64,000 nt of DNA from Mangrovihabitans endophyticus (GTDB lineage Bacteria > Actinomycetota > Actinomycetes > Mycobacteriales > Micromonosporaceae): positions 359,720 to 423,719 of the forward strand of contig NZ_BMMX01000001.1 in the NCBI RefSeq assembly GCF_014646155.1, read 5' to 3'. The notes beneath the pieces were generated by a model, which worked only from the letters and a program-made list of their open reading frames with translations, was not told the DNA's origin and made no database searches. The stretch's first letter is position 1, and the number at the start of each line of letters is the position of its first letter. Positions 1 through 8,445 of the stretch are shown here, piece by piece. The translations under genes and the position numbers were made by a program.

Positions 1-1
1 G

Positions 2-493
2 GGCCGGTACTCCGATGGCGCCGCAGGGCGACTGCTCGCCGCCTACGCTGCCGCCCTGCAGGCGATTGCCGGTGGTCTCGACACGAATGTGGCGGACCTG
101 GTCCCCACCCTGTCCACCCCGGCGGCTCCGGTCCGCGTCGCGCAGCCCCCGACGTCGGCGCCGGCCCCCGCCACCGGGGCGGCCGGGTTCTTCACCGACG
201 CACCCGACGCCGAGGCGATGCGCCTGCTGTGGAGCGAGGTCCTCGGGCGTGAGGTCACCGATCCCGACAGCGACTTCTTCCGCCTGGGTGGCGACTCCCT
301 GGCCGCCGTCCGCCTCGTCGGCCGGCTACGGACCGTTCTGCAAAGTCAGGTGGGGGTGAGCGCCCTGTTCGAGGAGCGGACTCTGCGAGCGCTGCTCCAG
401 CGCGTGCACCGGCTGGCCGGTGCCGAGGCAGCCGGCGGGGTCGTGACCGCCACCCGCGCGACGACCGCGAACGACCGGGAGGGCTCGTGCTGA
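2..493 (+). CDS. NRPS C-terminus (condensation end plus peptidyl carrier domain), 5' partial
   Basis: The frame is open from the window edge, so only the last 163 residues are visible. The first about 35 residues look like the C-terminal end of a condensation domain. After a Pro/Ala-rich linker comes a carrier domain with the phosphopantetheine site FFRLGGDSLAAVRL near residues 95-108. The protein ends soon after the carrier domain, with no thioesterase, so the chain must pass to another protein. The last 7 bases overlap the GTG start of the carbamoyltransferase, suggesting translational coupling. The substrate cannot be inferred because the adenylation domain is missing or outside the window. 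Confidence 0.85.
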   Translation, partial: GRYSDGAAGRLLAAYAAALQAIAGGLDTNVADLVPTLSTPAAPVRVAQPPTSAPAPATGAAGFFTDAPDAEAMRLLWSEVLGREVTDPDSDFFRLGGDSLAAVRLVGRLRTVLQSQVGVSALFEERTLRALLQRVHRLAGAEAAGGVVTATRATTANDREGSC

Positions 494-2151
494 TCTGCGG
501 CGTGAAAGTGACCCACGACGGCACGGTCGCGCTCCTCGACGACAACCGGCTGATCGGGAGCGTCGAGATGGAGAAGCTCGACAACGGCCTGCGGTACGCC
601 GAACTCACCGACCTGGCGACCATCGAACGAATCGTCCGCGAACTGGGCTACGACGTCCGCGACGTGGAAGCCTTCGTGGTGGACGGCTGGGGCTACGGCG
701 AGCGCCGACCCACCGTGCGCACCGGCGGACCGGACGGACCCGTGCACCTGCCGGTGGCACCGTACCGGGAAGCCGCGCTCACCGATGACACCGCGAAGGT
801 CTGGGAATTCGACGGGCTTCCACTGGCCGGCTCCGAGCTGAAGTACACCAGCTACCACCACGTCACCGGCCACATCTACGCCGCCTACTGCGCCAGCCCT
901 TTCGCCGCCGCGGGTGAGCCGTCGTTCGTCCTCGTCTGGGACGGCGGGATTCTGCCTCGGTGCTACTACGTCCGACCGGACGGACCGCGGGTGGAGAACC
1001 TCGGACCGGTGCTCGGCCTGATCGGCAACATCTATCCGACATTCGCCATGCGCTTCCCGCCGTTCCGCCCGCAAGACCTCGGTGGGCCTCCGGAGAGACA
1101 GGCGTTCCACCAGCTCACGGTTCCCGGCAAGGTCATGGCCTACACCGCCCTCGGGCAGGTACGGCCGGAGCTGTGCGAGGAGTTCGACCGGATCTACGAC
1201 ACCGAACTGACAGTCTCCATGGCGTTCGCAGCGACCTTCGCCGACCGGTTTCTCGAACGCACCCGGACCTGGGCCTACGAACCGTCCGACGCGATGGCGA
1301 GCTTTCAGCACTGGGTAGGGGAGCGGCTGGTCGGTGCGCTGCGCCGGGTGCGGGAACGGGCCGGGGACCGAGTACCCAACCTCTGCCTGTCCGGTGGCTG
1401 CGCGTTGAACATCAAATGGAACTCGGCCGTGCGCCGCAGCGAACTGTTCGACGCGGTCTGGGTTCCGCCGTTCCCCAACGATTCCGGCTCGGCCCTCGGT
1501 GTGGCATGCGCGGAGATGGTCCGCCGTACCGGCACGGTCGCCTTGGACTGGTCGGTATACCGGGGACCGGCCATGCCGAAACCGACGAGCGTCGAGGGAT
1601 ACCGGAGCGACCGCTGCACCGTCACGGATCTCGCCGAAGTGCTGCACCGCACGGGCGAGCCGGTGCTCGTGCTGCACGACCGCGCGGAGCTCGGCCCGCG
1701 GGCGCTCGGCCACCGCAGCATCCTGGCCGCGCCGACGGCTTCGGAGATGAAGCACCGGCTCAATTCGATCAAAAAGCGTGAAGCGTACCGGCCGGTCTCG
1801 CCGATCTGCCTGGAAGACCGGGCACAGGCCATCTTCGATCCGGGCACACCCGATCCCTACATGCTGTTCGAACACCAGATTCGTCCCGACTGGCGCGCCC
1901 GCATTCCGGCGGTGATGCACCTGGACGGATCGGCACGGTTGCAGACGGTCAACCCCCGCCAGGCGCCGGTCATCGCCGAGCTGCTGGCCCGGTACGAACA
2001 GCTCAGCGGAGTGCCCGTCCTGTGCAACACGAGCGCCAACTTCAACGGATCCGGGTTCTTCCCGGACCTCGACTCGGCCGCCCGATGGGGACAGGTGCGC
2101 TATATCTGGAACGACGGTGTGCTGTGGACCCGCGAGCAGGCCGCGAGTTGA
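487..2151 (+). CDS. Carbamoyltransferase (NodU/CmcH family), 554 aa
   Basis: Members of this family transfer a carbamoyl group from carbamoyl phosphate, through carbamoyl-AMP, to a hydroxyl on a small molecule. The N-terminal Kae1-like part begins with the atypical motif GVKVTHDGTVALL, followed by SGGCALNIKWNS near residue 300 and PNDSGSALG near 330. The C-terminal YrdC-like part has ELGPRALGHRSIL near residue 401 and a terminal NTSANFNGSG motif, both family hallmarks. The GTG start overlaps the upstream NRPS stop by 7 bases. The family call is firm and the acceptor is unknown. A second, more canonical member lies at 30654-32495, so the product or products may carry two carbamates or belong to two pathways. 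Confidence 0.9.
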   Translation: MLICGVKVTHDGTVALLDDNRLIGSVEMEKLDNGLRYAELTDLATIERIVRELGYDVRDVEAFVVDGWGYGERRPTVRTGGPDGPVHLPVAPYREAALTDDTAKVWEFDGLPLAGSELKYTSYHHVTGHIYAAYCASPFAAAGEPSFVLVWDGGILPRCYYVRPDGPRVENLGPVLGLIGNIYPTFAMRFPPFRPQDLGGPPERQAFHQLTVPGKVMAYTALGQVRPELCEEFDRIYDTELTVSMAFAATFADRFLERTRTWAYEPSDAMASFQHWVGERLVGALRRVRERAGDRVPNLCLSGGCALNIKWNSAVRRSELFDAVWVPPFPNDSGSALGVACAEMVRRTGTVALDWSVYRGPAMPKPTSVEGYRSDRCTVTDLAEVLHRTGEPVLVLHDRAELGPRALGHRSILAAPTASEMKHRLNSIKKREAYRPVSPICLEDRAQAIFDPGTPDPYMLFEHQIRPDWRARIPAVMHLDGSARLQTVNPRQAPVIAELLARYEQLSGVPVLCNTSANFNGSGFFPDLDSAARWGQVRYIWNDGVLWTREQAAS

Positions 2152-3116
2152 GCGTTCCTCGGCCGTCCCGGCGATGGCAGCCCGACGCCGAGTCACCGGC
2201 GCTTGCCGACGTGATCGCACGGATCCTGCACCGCTGGCCTGAACACGCAGGCTTCGTGCAGCGACGGTTCGATGCGGCCGACAGGGCTCACCTGCGTCTC
2301 TGCGAACGGCTCGCGGCCGCGATCGCCACGATCGTGGCCGACGACCCGGACGTGGCAGTCGACAACTACCGCTGGACCTGCGAACTCCTGTTGGCTGAGG
2401 AGTATCGCTTCTCGATCACCGGCGCGTACCGGTATCGATCATTCGCTGAGGTGGCGAAGGCCGTTTACGCCGACGCGGATTTCATGCGCCGCTATACCGA
2501 CGGGCTGTTGCTGTCGCAGTTGATGTGGGCGAATCACGCGAACGCGATGCAACTGTACGAGTCGAGGTTCCTGAGCCGGCTGCCCGTGGGCGGCAGCCTG
2601 CTGGAAGTGGGCCCGGGGCACGGCCTGCTGCTGGCGAGTGCCGCGCGCCGGCCGGCCGGCCGGTTGACCGGCTGGGATGTCAGCGACGGGAGCCTGCGGT
2701 CGACGCGGCGAACCCTCAACCTGCTCGGCCTCACCGATGTCACCCTGGCCCGGCATGACGTGCTGCACGCCCCCGCCGGGCGTTCCTTTGACCTGGTCGT
2801 CGCCAGCGAACTGGTCGAGCACGTCGACCGGCCCGCCGACGCGCTGCGCCGGCTTGCCGCGCTGACCGGCGCGGAGGGCTGGCTCTACCTGAACATCCCC
2901 GTGAACAGCCCGGCGCCTGACCACATCACGCTGTGGCGGACGCCGGAGTCACTGTTCTCGTTCATCGCCGATCAGGGCCTGGAAATCGTGGAGCGGCATG
3001 TCCTGCCGATGACCGGCTACACCGAGTCGGCCGCACGGGCCGCTCAGGTCACGATGTCGTGCGTGGCGATCTGTCGTGGCGGGAGAGATCCGGATCTTCC
3101 CCGCCCGCGCCGCTGA
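2148..3116 (+). CDS. Class I SAM-dependent methyltransferase, 322 aa
   Basis: The Rossmann methyltransferase core starts about 155 residues in. Motif I is LLEVGPGHGLLLASA, an acidic ribose-binding Asp follows in GWDVSD, and the later ASELVEHVDRP segment is typical of Methyltransf_11/23 proteins. The N-terminal helical part (YRWTCELLLAEEYRF, LLSQLMWANHANAM) resembles the lids of methyltransferases acting on carrier-bound or peptide substrates, but this does not fix the substrate. The proposed start is a TTG overlapping the carbamoyltransferase stop as TTGA. No clearly better ATG precedes the conserved part, so the start is uncertain. It is the third gene of a plus-strand operon and converges on the FkbH-like gene. 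Confidence 0.8.
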   Translation: MSVPRPSRRWQPDAESPALADVIARILHRWPEHAGFVQRRFDAADRAHLRLCERLAAAIATIVADDPDVAVDNYRWTCELLLAEEYRFSITGAYRYRSFAEVAKAVYADADFMRRYTDGLLLSQLMWANHANAMQLYESRFLSRLPVGGSLLEVGPGHGLLLASAARRPAGRLTGWDVSDGSLRSTRRTLNLLGLTDVTLARHDVLHAPAGRSFDLVVASELVEHVDRPADALRRLAALTGAEGWLYLNIPVNSPAPDHITLWRTPESLFSFIADQGLEIVERHVLPMTGYTESAARAAQVTMSCVAICRGGRDPDLPRPRR

Positions 3117-3352
3117 TCGCGGACACCACGGCACGGTCGACCGCGGAAGCGACAATCGCGGGCGGGAACAGCTCCAGCGCCGCGCGCTCGGCGCGCCGTA
3201 TCGCCGCAGCGCGCCGGAGGGGATGCGACCGGCGGAGAACCTCGCACATCCACATTTCGAGATCCGCCCCATCCGTCGGCGGAGGGGCCGCCGTACCGGC
3301 CACCCAACGCCCCGACCTACTCACCACCCGGTCGGTCATCGAAGGCCCGGCC

Positions 3353-4981
3353 TCACGCCTGCTCGATGAGGGCGGACGCGCCGATCGCCATCGACACGCG
3401 GCCATCCGGAGGCTCCAGCGGCTCCGCGGCCAATCCGGCGAGGAACAACCGAGCCGGCGTATTGCGGGTGGTGTACCGGTAAGGCAATTCGATCGCACGC
3501 GCGCCGGTCTCGGTGGCGTGATGCAGCAGATGCCGTACGAATTGCCTCTCGACGCCGCGGTTCAGTACCCGGCAGCTCATCAGCAGCAGGCGGACCGCAA
3601 CCACCGGGCGGTCCTCCCGCTCCGCCAGGAGCAGGCCCACCGTGCCGTAGTCGCCGAAGCGATCGCGGACGACGACCGTCCAGCCCGCGCCGGTGCGCAG
3701 GAACGCGCGAAGGTCGGGAACGCTGAACACCTCCCCGGTGAGCGTGAACTGGGTGGTGCGACTGGTGAGCTGGGCGGCCCGGTCGAGCACGGCGACGTCG
3801 GACGACGCGGTCAGCGGCAGAAACTCGACCACAGTGGCGCATCGGCGGAGAAAGTCGGCGTAGTCCGTACTCGCCTCCCGGGCGTCCCGGCGGTGCTGCT
3901 CCTCGGCGTAGCGGGCGGGGCGGAGACGGTCGTCGTCGGTCACCGTGAACTGATCGAAAACCCAGGTGTGCCGGAGCTGGTCGGGGATGGCCCCGGCGTC
4001 GGTCGGAACCTGGACGACCGCCACGTCGGGCAGCGTCTGCTCGACAGCCCCGCACTCGATGGGATCGTCATCGACGAAGATCACGGCATCAAGGGCGAAT
4101 CCGAGTTCGTCGGCGAGTTCCCGGATGGCCGCCGGCTTGCCGAGCCAACCGATGCGATGGCTCGTGATCTCGGTGAGCGGCAACTCCATGTCGTCGCGGG
4201 CGAACACCGCGCGGACGTCGGCCACCTCGTTGCGGCTGCACAGCGCCAGCAACCGCCCGGCAGTCCGCTGCCGACGCATGAAGCGCTGCAGGTACCGGTG
4301 GTCGTCGGTGACGACGACGCCGTCCGGGCCGTCCTCACCGCAGACGCCCGACCACAGCGTGTTGTCACAGTCGAGCACGATGAGCTTGCGCGGCCGGGCC
4401 CAGGCAGCCTCCGCGCTGCGGGCTATCCAGGTCCCCAGCGCTGCCAGGTAATCGTCGGTGTAGGGCAGGTGCGCGTGTACGTCGCCATATTCGTCGTGGA
4501 TGGCGTCGACGTGATAGCAGTCCACCATCTCGGTCAGGTCAAGCGACCGGATGCTCGCGTCCCGAGCGGCGGCGACGATTCTCCCCGTCACGCGCTCCAC
4601 CCACGCCAGCGCCTCGGAGTGCCGGGCCAGCCTGGGTGACGGGGGAGGGATACCGAGCAGCCACCGGGCCGTGCCGGTGGCCGCGGCCCGAGTCAGGGCG
4701 GCGGTGATCTCGGTGACCAGGGCGTCCGCGCGGCGGGAACAGACAAGGCTCGCGTCGTCGCCCTGGCGAAGCAGATCCTCCGGGCGCAGCACGATGACGT
4801 TCAGGCCGGCGTCGGGGCGCAGCGCACCGGCCGGGTCGTGCAGCGCCTCCAGCAACTGGCCGTACGGCGCGGTGGTCACCCGGGCCTCCGGGCGCACCCG
4901 AGCCAGCCACCAGGCCGTGGTCTCGGCGATGAGATCCTGCGTGAAGGTACAGGCGAGCGCCACGGTCGGGGTCGCCGTCAT
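3353..4981 (-). CDS. FkbH-like HAD-superfamily protein, 542 aa
   Basis: FkbH proteins take a glyceryl group from a phosphoglycerate donor, dephosphorylate it and load it on an acyl or peptidyl carrier protein. The HAD nucleophile motif VLDCDNTLWSGVCGEDG lies near residue 204 and the acidic DDDPIE motif near 305. The C-terminal GNAT-like part carries SRTTQFTLTG, VRDRFGDYGTVG and LMSCRVLNRGVE, all characteristic of FkbH rather than generic HAD phosphatases. The ATG overlaps the stop of the upstream NRPS as ATGA. That NRPS begins with an unaccompanied carrier domain, so glyceryl loading of that domain is an attractive inference. The long reading frame upstream of this start is the NRPS read in another phase. 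Confidence 0.9.
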   Translation of the reverse strand: MTATPTVALACTFTQDLIAETTAWWLARVRPEARVTTAPYGQLLEALHDPAGALRPDAGLNVIVLRPEDLLRQGDDASLVCSRRADALVTEITAALTRAAATGTARWLLGIPPPSPRLARHSEALAWVERVTGRIVAAARDASIRSLDLTEMVDCYHVDAIHDEYGDVHAHLPYTDDYLAALGTWIARSAEAAWARPRKLIVLDCDNTLWSGVCGEDGPDGVVVTDDHRYLQRFMRRQRTAGRLLALCSRNEVADVRAVFARDDMELPLTEITSHRIGWLGKPAAIRELADELGFALDAVIFVDDDPIECGAVEQTLPDVAVVQVPTDAGAIPDQLRHTWVFDQFTVTDDDRLRPARYAEEQHRRDAREASTDYADFLRRCATVVEFLPLTASSDVAVLDRAAQLTSRTTQFTLTGEVFSVPDLRAFLRTGAGWTVVVRDRFGDYGTVGLLLAEREDRPVVAVRLLLMSCRVLNRGVERQFVRHLLHHATETGARAIELPYRYTTRNTPARLFLAGLAAEPLEPPDGRVSMAIGASALIEQA

Positions 4982-7900
4982 GCGGGCGGGCCCTCGGTGA
5001 GCCGCATCCCGGCGGGCTCCGGCATCTCCACCTGGGAGAGCAGGTCCGCGAGCCGTGCCGGGCTCACATCGGCGAGCGCCCGGACCAGATCGATGTCGAC
5101 TTTCCCGTTGGCGGTGAGCGGGAAGACCGGGATCAGATGAACGAGATCGGGGACCGTGTGCTGCGGCACCGATTGATTCAGCCAATGGCGCAGCCGTTCG
5201 CCCAGACCGTCGCCGGCGTTTGCGGCCGGCTGGACATACGCCACCAGACGGGCCTGGCCCGATGGCCCGGCCTCGGCGCGGACGATGGCGTCGGCGACCT
5301 CCGGCGACCGGCGCAGGACGGTTTCGACCTCGCTCGGCTCGATCCGATAGCCGCGGATCTTCACCTGATGGTCGAGGCGACCGACGAACCACAGGTCACC
5401 CGACTCTCCGCGGCGTACGAGATCACCGGTGTGGTACAGACGCGCGCCGGGTACCGGCGAATACGGATCGGGAGTGAACCGATCCGCCGTCTGCCCGGGT
5501 CGGCCACGGTATCCGCGACCGACCGCGAGCCCTCCGATGCACACCTCACCGACAGCGCCGGGGGGAACCGGATCGCCCCAGCGGTTCAGCACATAGAGAC
5601 GGACGTTGGCGAACGGGCGTCCGATCGGCGGCGGTCCGTCGGCGCGGGAATCCTGCCGGCATTCCTGCCACGTCTGCACGATCGTCGCCTCGGTGGGACC
5701 GTAGGCGGCGAAGAAGCGGCTGTGGGGCAGCCAGCGGTCGCGAAGGTTCGCCGAGACCCGGTCGCCGCCGGTGATGACGAGACGGACGCTGGGCACCTCG
5801 TCGGGCTCCACCGTCGCCAACAGGGCGGGAGTCAGGAATATCAGCGTGGCGCCGCATCGGCGGATCGTCTCGGACACGGTCTGTGTCGAGTCCGCGTGAT
5901 CGGCCGGGCCGAGACACAGCGTGGCACCCCAACCCAGAGCCATGAAGATCTCCCACACCGACGCGTCGAAGCTGAAGGAGACGAACTGCAGCACTCGGGT
6001 GTGCCGATCGATACCGAAGTCGGGACCGGAGCATACGATCACGTTGGCCAGCGCACGATGGGTGAGCTGGACACCCTTGGGTCGGCCGGTTGAACCGGAG
6101 GTGTAGATCACGTAGGCCAGACCGGCCGGATCCGGCCGGATCCGCAGATCCGTCGAATCCGGTTCCCCACCGGCACTCGACACGTCGATGATCGTCGGCG
6201 GGTTCCGCAGACCGGATAACCACGGGACGTCTCCTGCCGCGACGATGTGCCGCACCCCGGCATCCTCGGCCATGTAGCGGAGACGATCAGGAGGGTAGGC
6301 AGGGTCGAGCGGTAGGTAGGCGGCGCCGGCCTTGAACACCGCGAGCAGCGCGGCGATCTGGTCCGGTGACCGGGGAAGATGGATCCCCACCAGATCCTCG
6401 GCCCCGACGCCCTGCCGTCGCAGCACTCGGGCGAGCCGATTCGCCTGGCCGTTGAGCGACAGGTAGGAGACATGGTCTCCGGTGTGCCACAGCGCCGGCC
6501 GGTCAGGCTGCTCAGCGGCGAACCGTTCGACCATGGCGACGACATCATCAGCGACCCCGTCCTCGGGCGCCCGGTCGGCGGGCGGCGCGTACTCCGCGAT
6601 GATCCGATCGCGATCCGGGCCGGTGTGCAGCGGGATCCGGTGCACAGGCAGGTCCCGGCCGGCTGCCATGCCGTCCAGTACCGTGCCAAGCTGGGTGACC
6701 ATTCGTTCGACCAGCGCTGTGGAGTAGCGATCGGCGTCGAACTCGACATAGCCGCGGAGCCCGTGCGTCGTCTCCTCCACGTACCAGCTCAGGTCGAACT
6801 TGGTGGTGCCGGTCGGCACGTCTCGCCGTCGGAAGGTGAGGCCCGGCACCGCGGCATAGTCGTCAAGACCGGCCAGCAGTACCAGCGCGACCTGGAACAG
6901 CGGGTGGCGCCCTGGCGTGCGGTGCGGCGCCACGGCGGTGACGATCTCGTCGAACGGCAGATCCGCGTGGTCAACGGCCGCGACGACGCCATCGTGGGCC
7001 TGTGCTACCAACTCGCCCACCGTCATGGTGTCGACCGGCCTCATACGCAGCGGCATCATCTGGGACAGGTAGGCCACGACATCCTGGATATCCGGATCCG
7101 CCCGGCCGGCAACCGGAAATCCAATGACCAGATCGTCCTGCTCGGTGTATGTCCGAGCAAGAAGGGCCAGCCCGGCCGCCAGCACGCTGAACAGCGTTGC
7201 TTCGCAATCCGCGGCCAGAACGCGCAGATGCTGGTCGCGTTCCAGAACGACAGGTACCCGCGCTCCGCGCGTCTGCGGCCGGTTCGACTCCGGCAGATCG
7301 CCCGGCAGGCGAGTCTCTTCGGGCGCGCCCGCCATGGCGGTGCGCCAATGGGCAGCCAGCCGTTCCCGCCGTCCTCCGTCCAGGCGTGCCTCGCTCGCCG
7401 AGGCCAGATCGCTGAGCCGGTGCCGCAGGGCCGGCAGAGTACCCGGACTGTCGTCGCGGTACAGCCGGGTCAGGTCGCGCAGGAGAATGCGTACCGACAG
7501 GCCGTCACAGACCATGTGGTGCAAGGTCAGGACCAGCAGGTGCCGGTCGGCGGCGGCCCGGATCAGACGGACCCGCACCGGACGGTCCTGCAGGTCCAGC
7601 GGTGCGCGCGCGGCCAGGTGCACTTCCTGTTCCGTCTCGGCTTCGCTCTGCGTCGCGCATTCTGCGTAGTCCAGCGCAGCGACCGGTGCTACCCGGCCGA
7701 CGGTCTCGCCGTCGCGCACATGGAAGGTGCACCGCAAGGCCTCATGCCGCTCGGCCAGCAGACGCAACGCCCGGCGCAGCCGCTCCCGGTCGAGCACACC
7801 GGCGATGGTCAGCTCCACGACGACGTGGTAGGTCGCCTCGTCCGCGGCGATGGCCCGCAGGCTGGCGAGTGCCTGCATGCCGGGTGTCAGAACGACGTCG

Positions 7901-8295
7901 CCGCCCGTCGCGTCGGTCTGGGGTCCGGCCGCGGCGGTGCTCGCCGGCTCGGCCGGGTCGCCTCCATGCTCCCGCATCGAATCCAGCAGACCGCTCAGCG
8001 GCACACCCGGACCCAGCGCGCGCAGCGGCAACTCCACTCCGAACACACGTCGGCACTGCGACAGAATCCGCACCGCCATGAGGGAGTCACCGCCCAACTG
8101 TCCAAACGGGACGCTCAGGTCCACGGACCCCGCGTCGGTGCCGAGAATCGTCGCGACGATCTCGACAAGCCGAGGCGCCCTCGGATCTGTGCCGGCTCGG
8201 ATGGTGTGCGGTGCGTCGGCCGCTGATGATGGTTCTTTCTTGCGAACCCGTACCTCTCGCAGAATGTCTTGAGCCCGGCGCAAATTGCCCGCCAT
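4978..8295 (-). CDS. NRPS, domain order T-C-A, 1105 aa
   Basis: A carrier domain near the N-terminus has FGQLGGDSLMAVRI at about residue 66. The condensation domain has LHHMVCDGLS near 260. The adenylation domain has [15 protein letters not shown] near 730 and ends in a LTANGKVD motif, with no carrier after it. The A domain must therefore load a carrier on another protein. My hand-aligned specificity positions read D-A-W-F-I-G-A-I-V, which suggests an aliphatic or other hydrophobic residue; it is nearest to some leucine codes as I recall them, and is tentative. The ATG follows GAGGGG at a workable spacing. It is co-transcribed with fkbH-like, and it faces away from the MaoC-SDR gene across a 150-bp region that probably holds divergent promoters. 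Confidence 0.9.
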   Translation of the reverse strand: MAGNLRRAQDILREVRVRKKEPSSAADAPHTIRAGTDPRAPRLVEIVATILGTDAGSVDLSVPFGQLGGDSLMAVRILSQCRRVFGVELPLRALGPGVPLSGLLDSMREHGGDPAEPASTAAAGPQTDATGGDVVLTPGMQALASLRAIAADEATYHVVVELTIAGVLDRERLRRALRLLAERHEALRCTFHVRDGETVGRVAPVAALDYAECATQSEAETEQEVHLAARAPLDLQDRPVRVRLIRAAADRHLLVLTLHHMVCDGLSVRILLRDLTRLYRDDSPGTLPALRHRLSDLASASEARLDGGRRERLAAHWRTAMAGAPEETRLPGDLPESNRPQTRGARVPVVLERDQHLRVLAADCEATLFSVLAAGLALLARTYTEQDDLVIGFPVAGRADPDIQDVVAYLSQMMPLRMRPVDTMTVGELVAQAHDGVVAAVDHADLPFDEIVTAVAPHRTPGRHPLFQVALVLLAGLDDYAAVPGLTFRRRDVPTGTTKFDLSWYVEETTHGLRGYVEFDADRYSTALVERMVTQLGTVLDGMAAGRDLPVHRIPLHTGPDRDRIIAEYAPPADRAPEDGVADDVVAMVERFAAEQPDRPALWHTGDHVSYLSLNGQANRLARVLRRQGVGAEDLVGIHLPRSPDQIAALLAVFKAGAAYLPLDPAYPPDRLRYMAEDAGVRHIVAAGDVPWLSGLRNPPTIIDVSSAGGEPDSTDLRIRPDPAGLAYVIYTSGSTGRPKGVQLTHRALANVIVCSGPDFGIDRHTRVLQFVSFSFDASVWEIFMALGWGATLCLGPADHADSTQTVSETIRRCGATLIFLTPALLATVEPDEVPSVRLVITGGDRVSANLRDRWLPHSRFFAAYGPTEATIVQTWQECRQDSRADGPPPIGRPFANVRLYVLNRWGDPVPPGAVGEVCIGGLAVGRGYRGRPGQTADRFTPDPYSPVPGARLYHTGDLVRRGESGDLWFVGRLDHQVKIRGYRIEPSEVETVLRRSPEVADAIVRAEAGPSGQARLVAYVQPAANAGDGLGERLRHWLNQSVPQHTVPDLVHLIPVFPLTANGKVDIDLVRALADVSPARLADLLSQVEMPEPAGMRLTEGPPA

Positions 8296-8445
8296 GATGC
8301 CGCCCCTCGCTTGACCCGAGAAAGTCGTTCGCGGGTGGCCACCGCGGAGCGAACGTACAGCGGCGCCTTCCGGGGCTGCAACAGATGCGGTACGCACTCC
8401 CCAGACCCGTGAACCGTTGCAACGCCGAGAGAATGGAGTGCCACC
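8296..8445. promoter_or_regulatory. Divergent intergenic region, probable two-way promoter
   Basis: This 150-bp gap separates two divergently transcribed units, the T-C-A NRPS/FkbH pair and the MaoC-SDR gene. Position alone implies two promoters. I could not pick out reliable -35/-10 hexamers or SARP-type heptamer repeats by eye. Confidence 0.4.

Noticed and set aside
2933..4639. A 568-residue plus-strand reading frame
   Set aside because: It is antisense to the FkbH-like gene, overlaps the methyltransferase end, is rich in Arg/Gly/Ala/Val without domain motifs, and is a third-position GC artefact.
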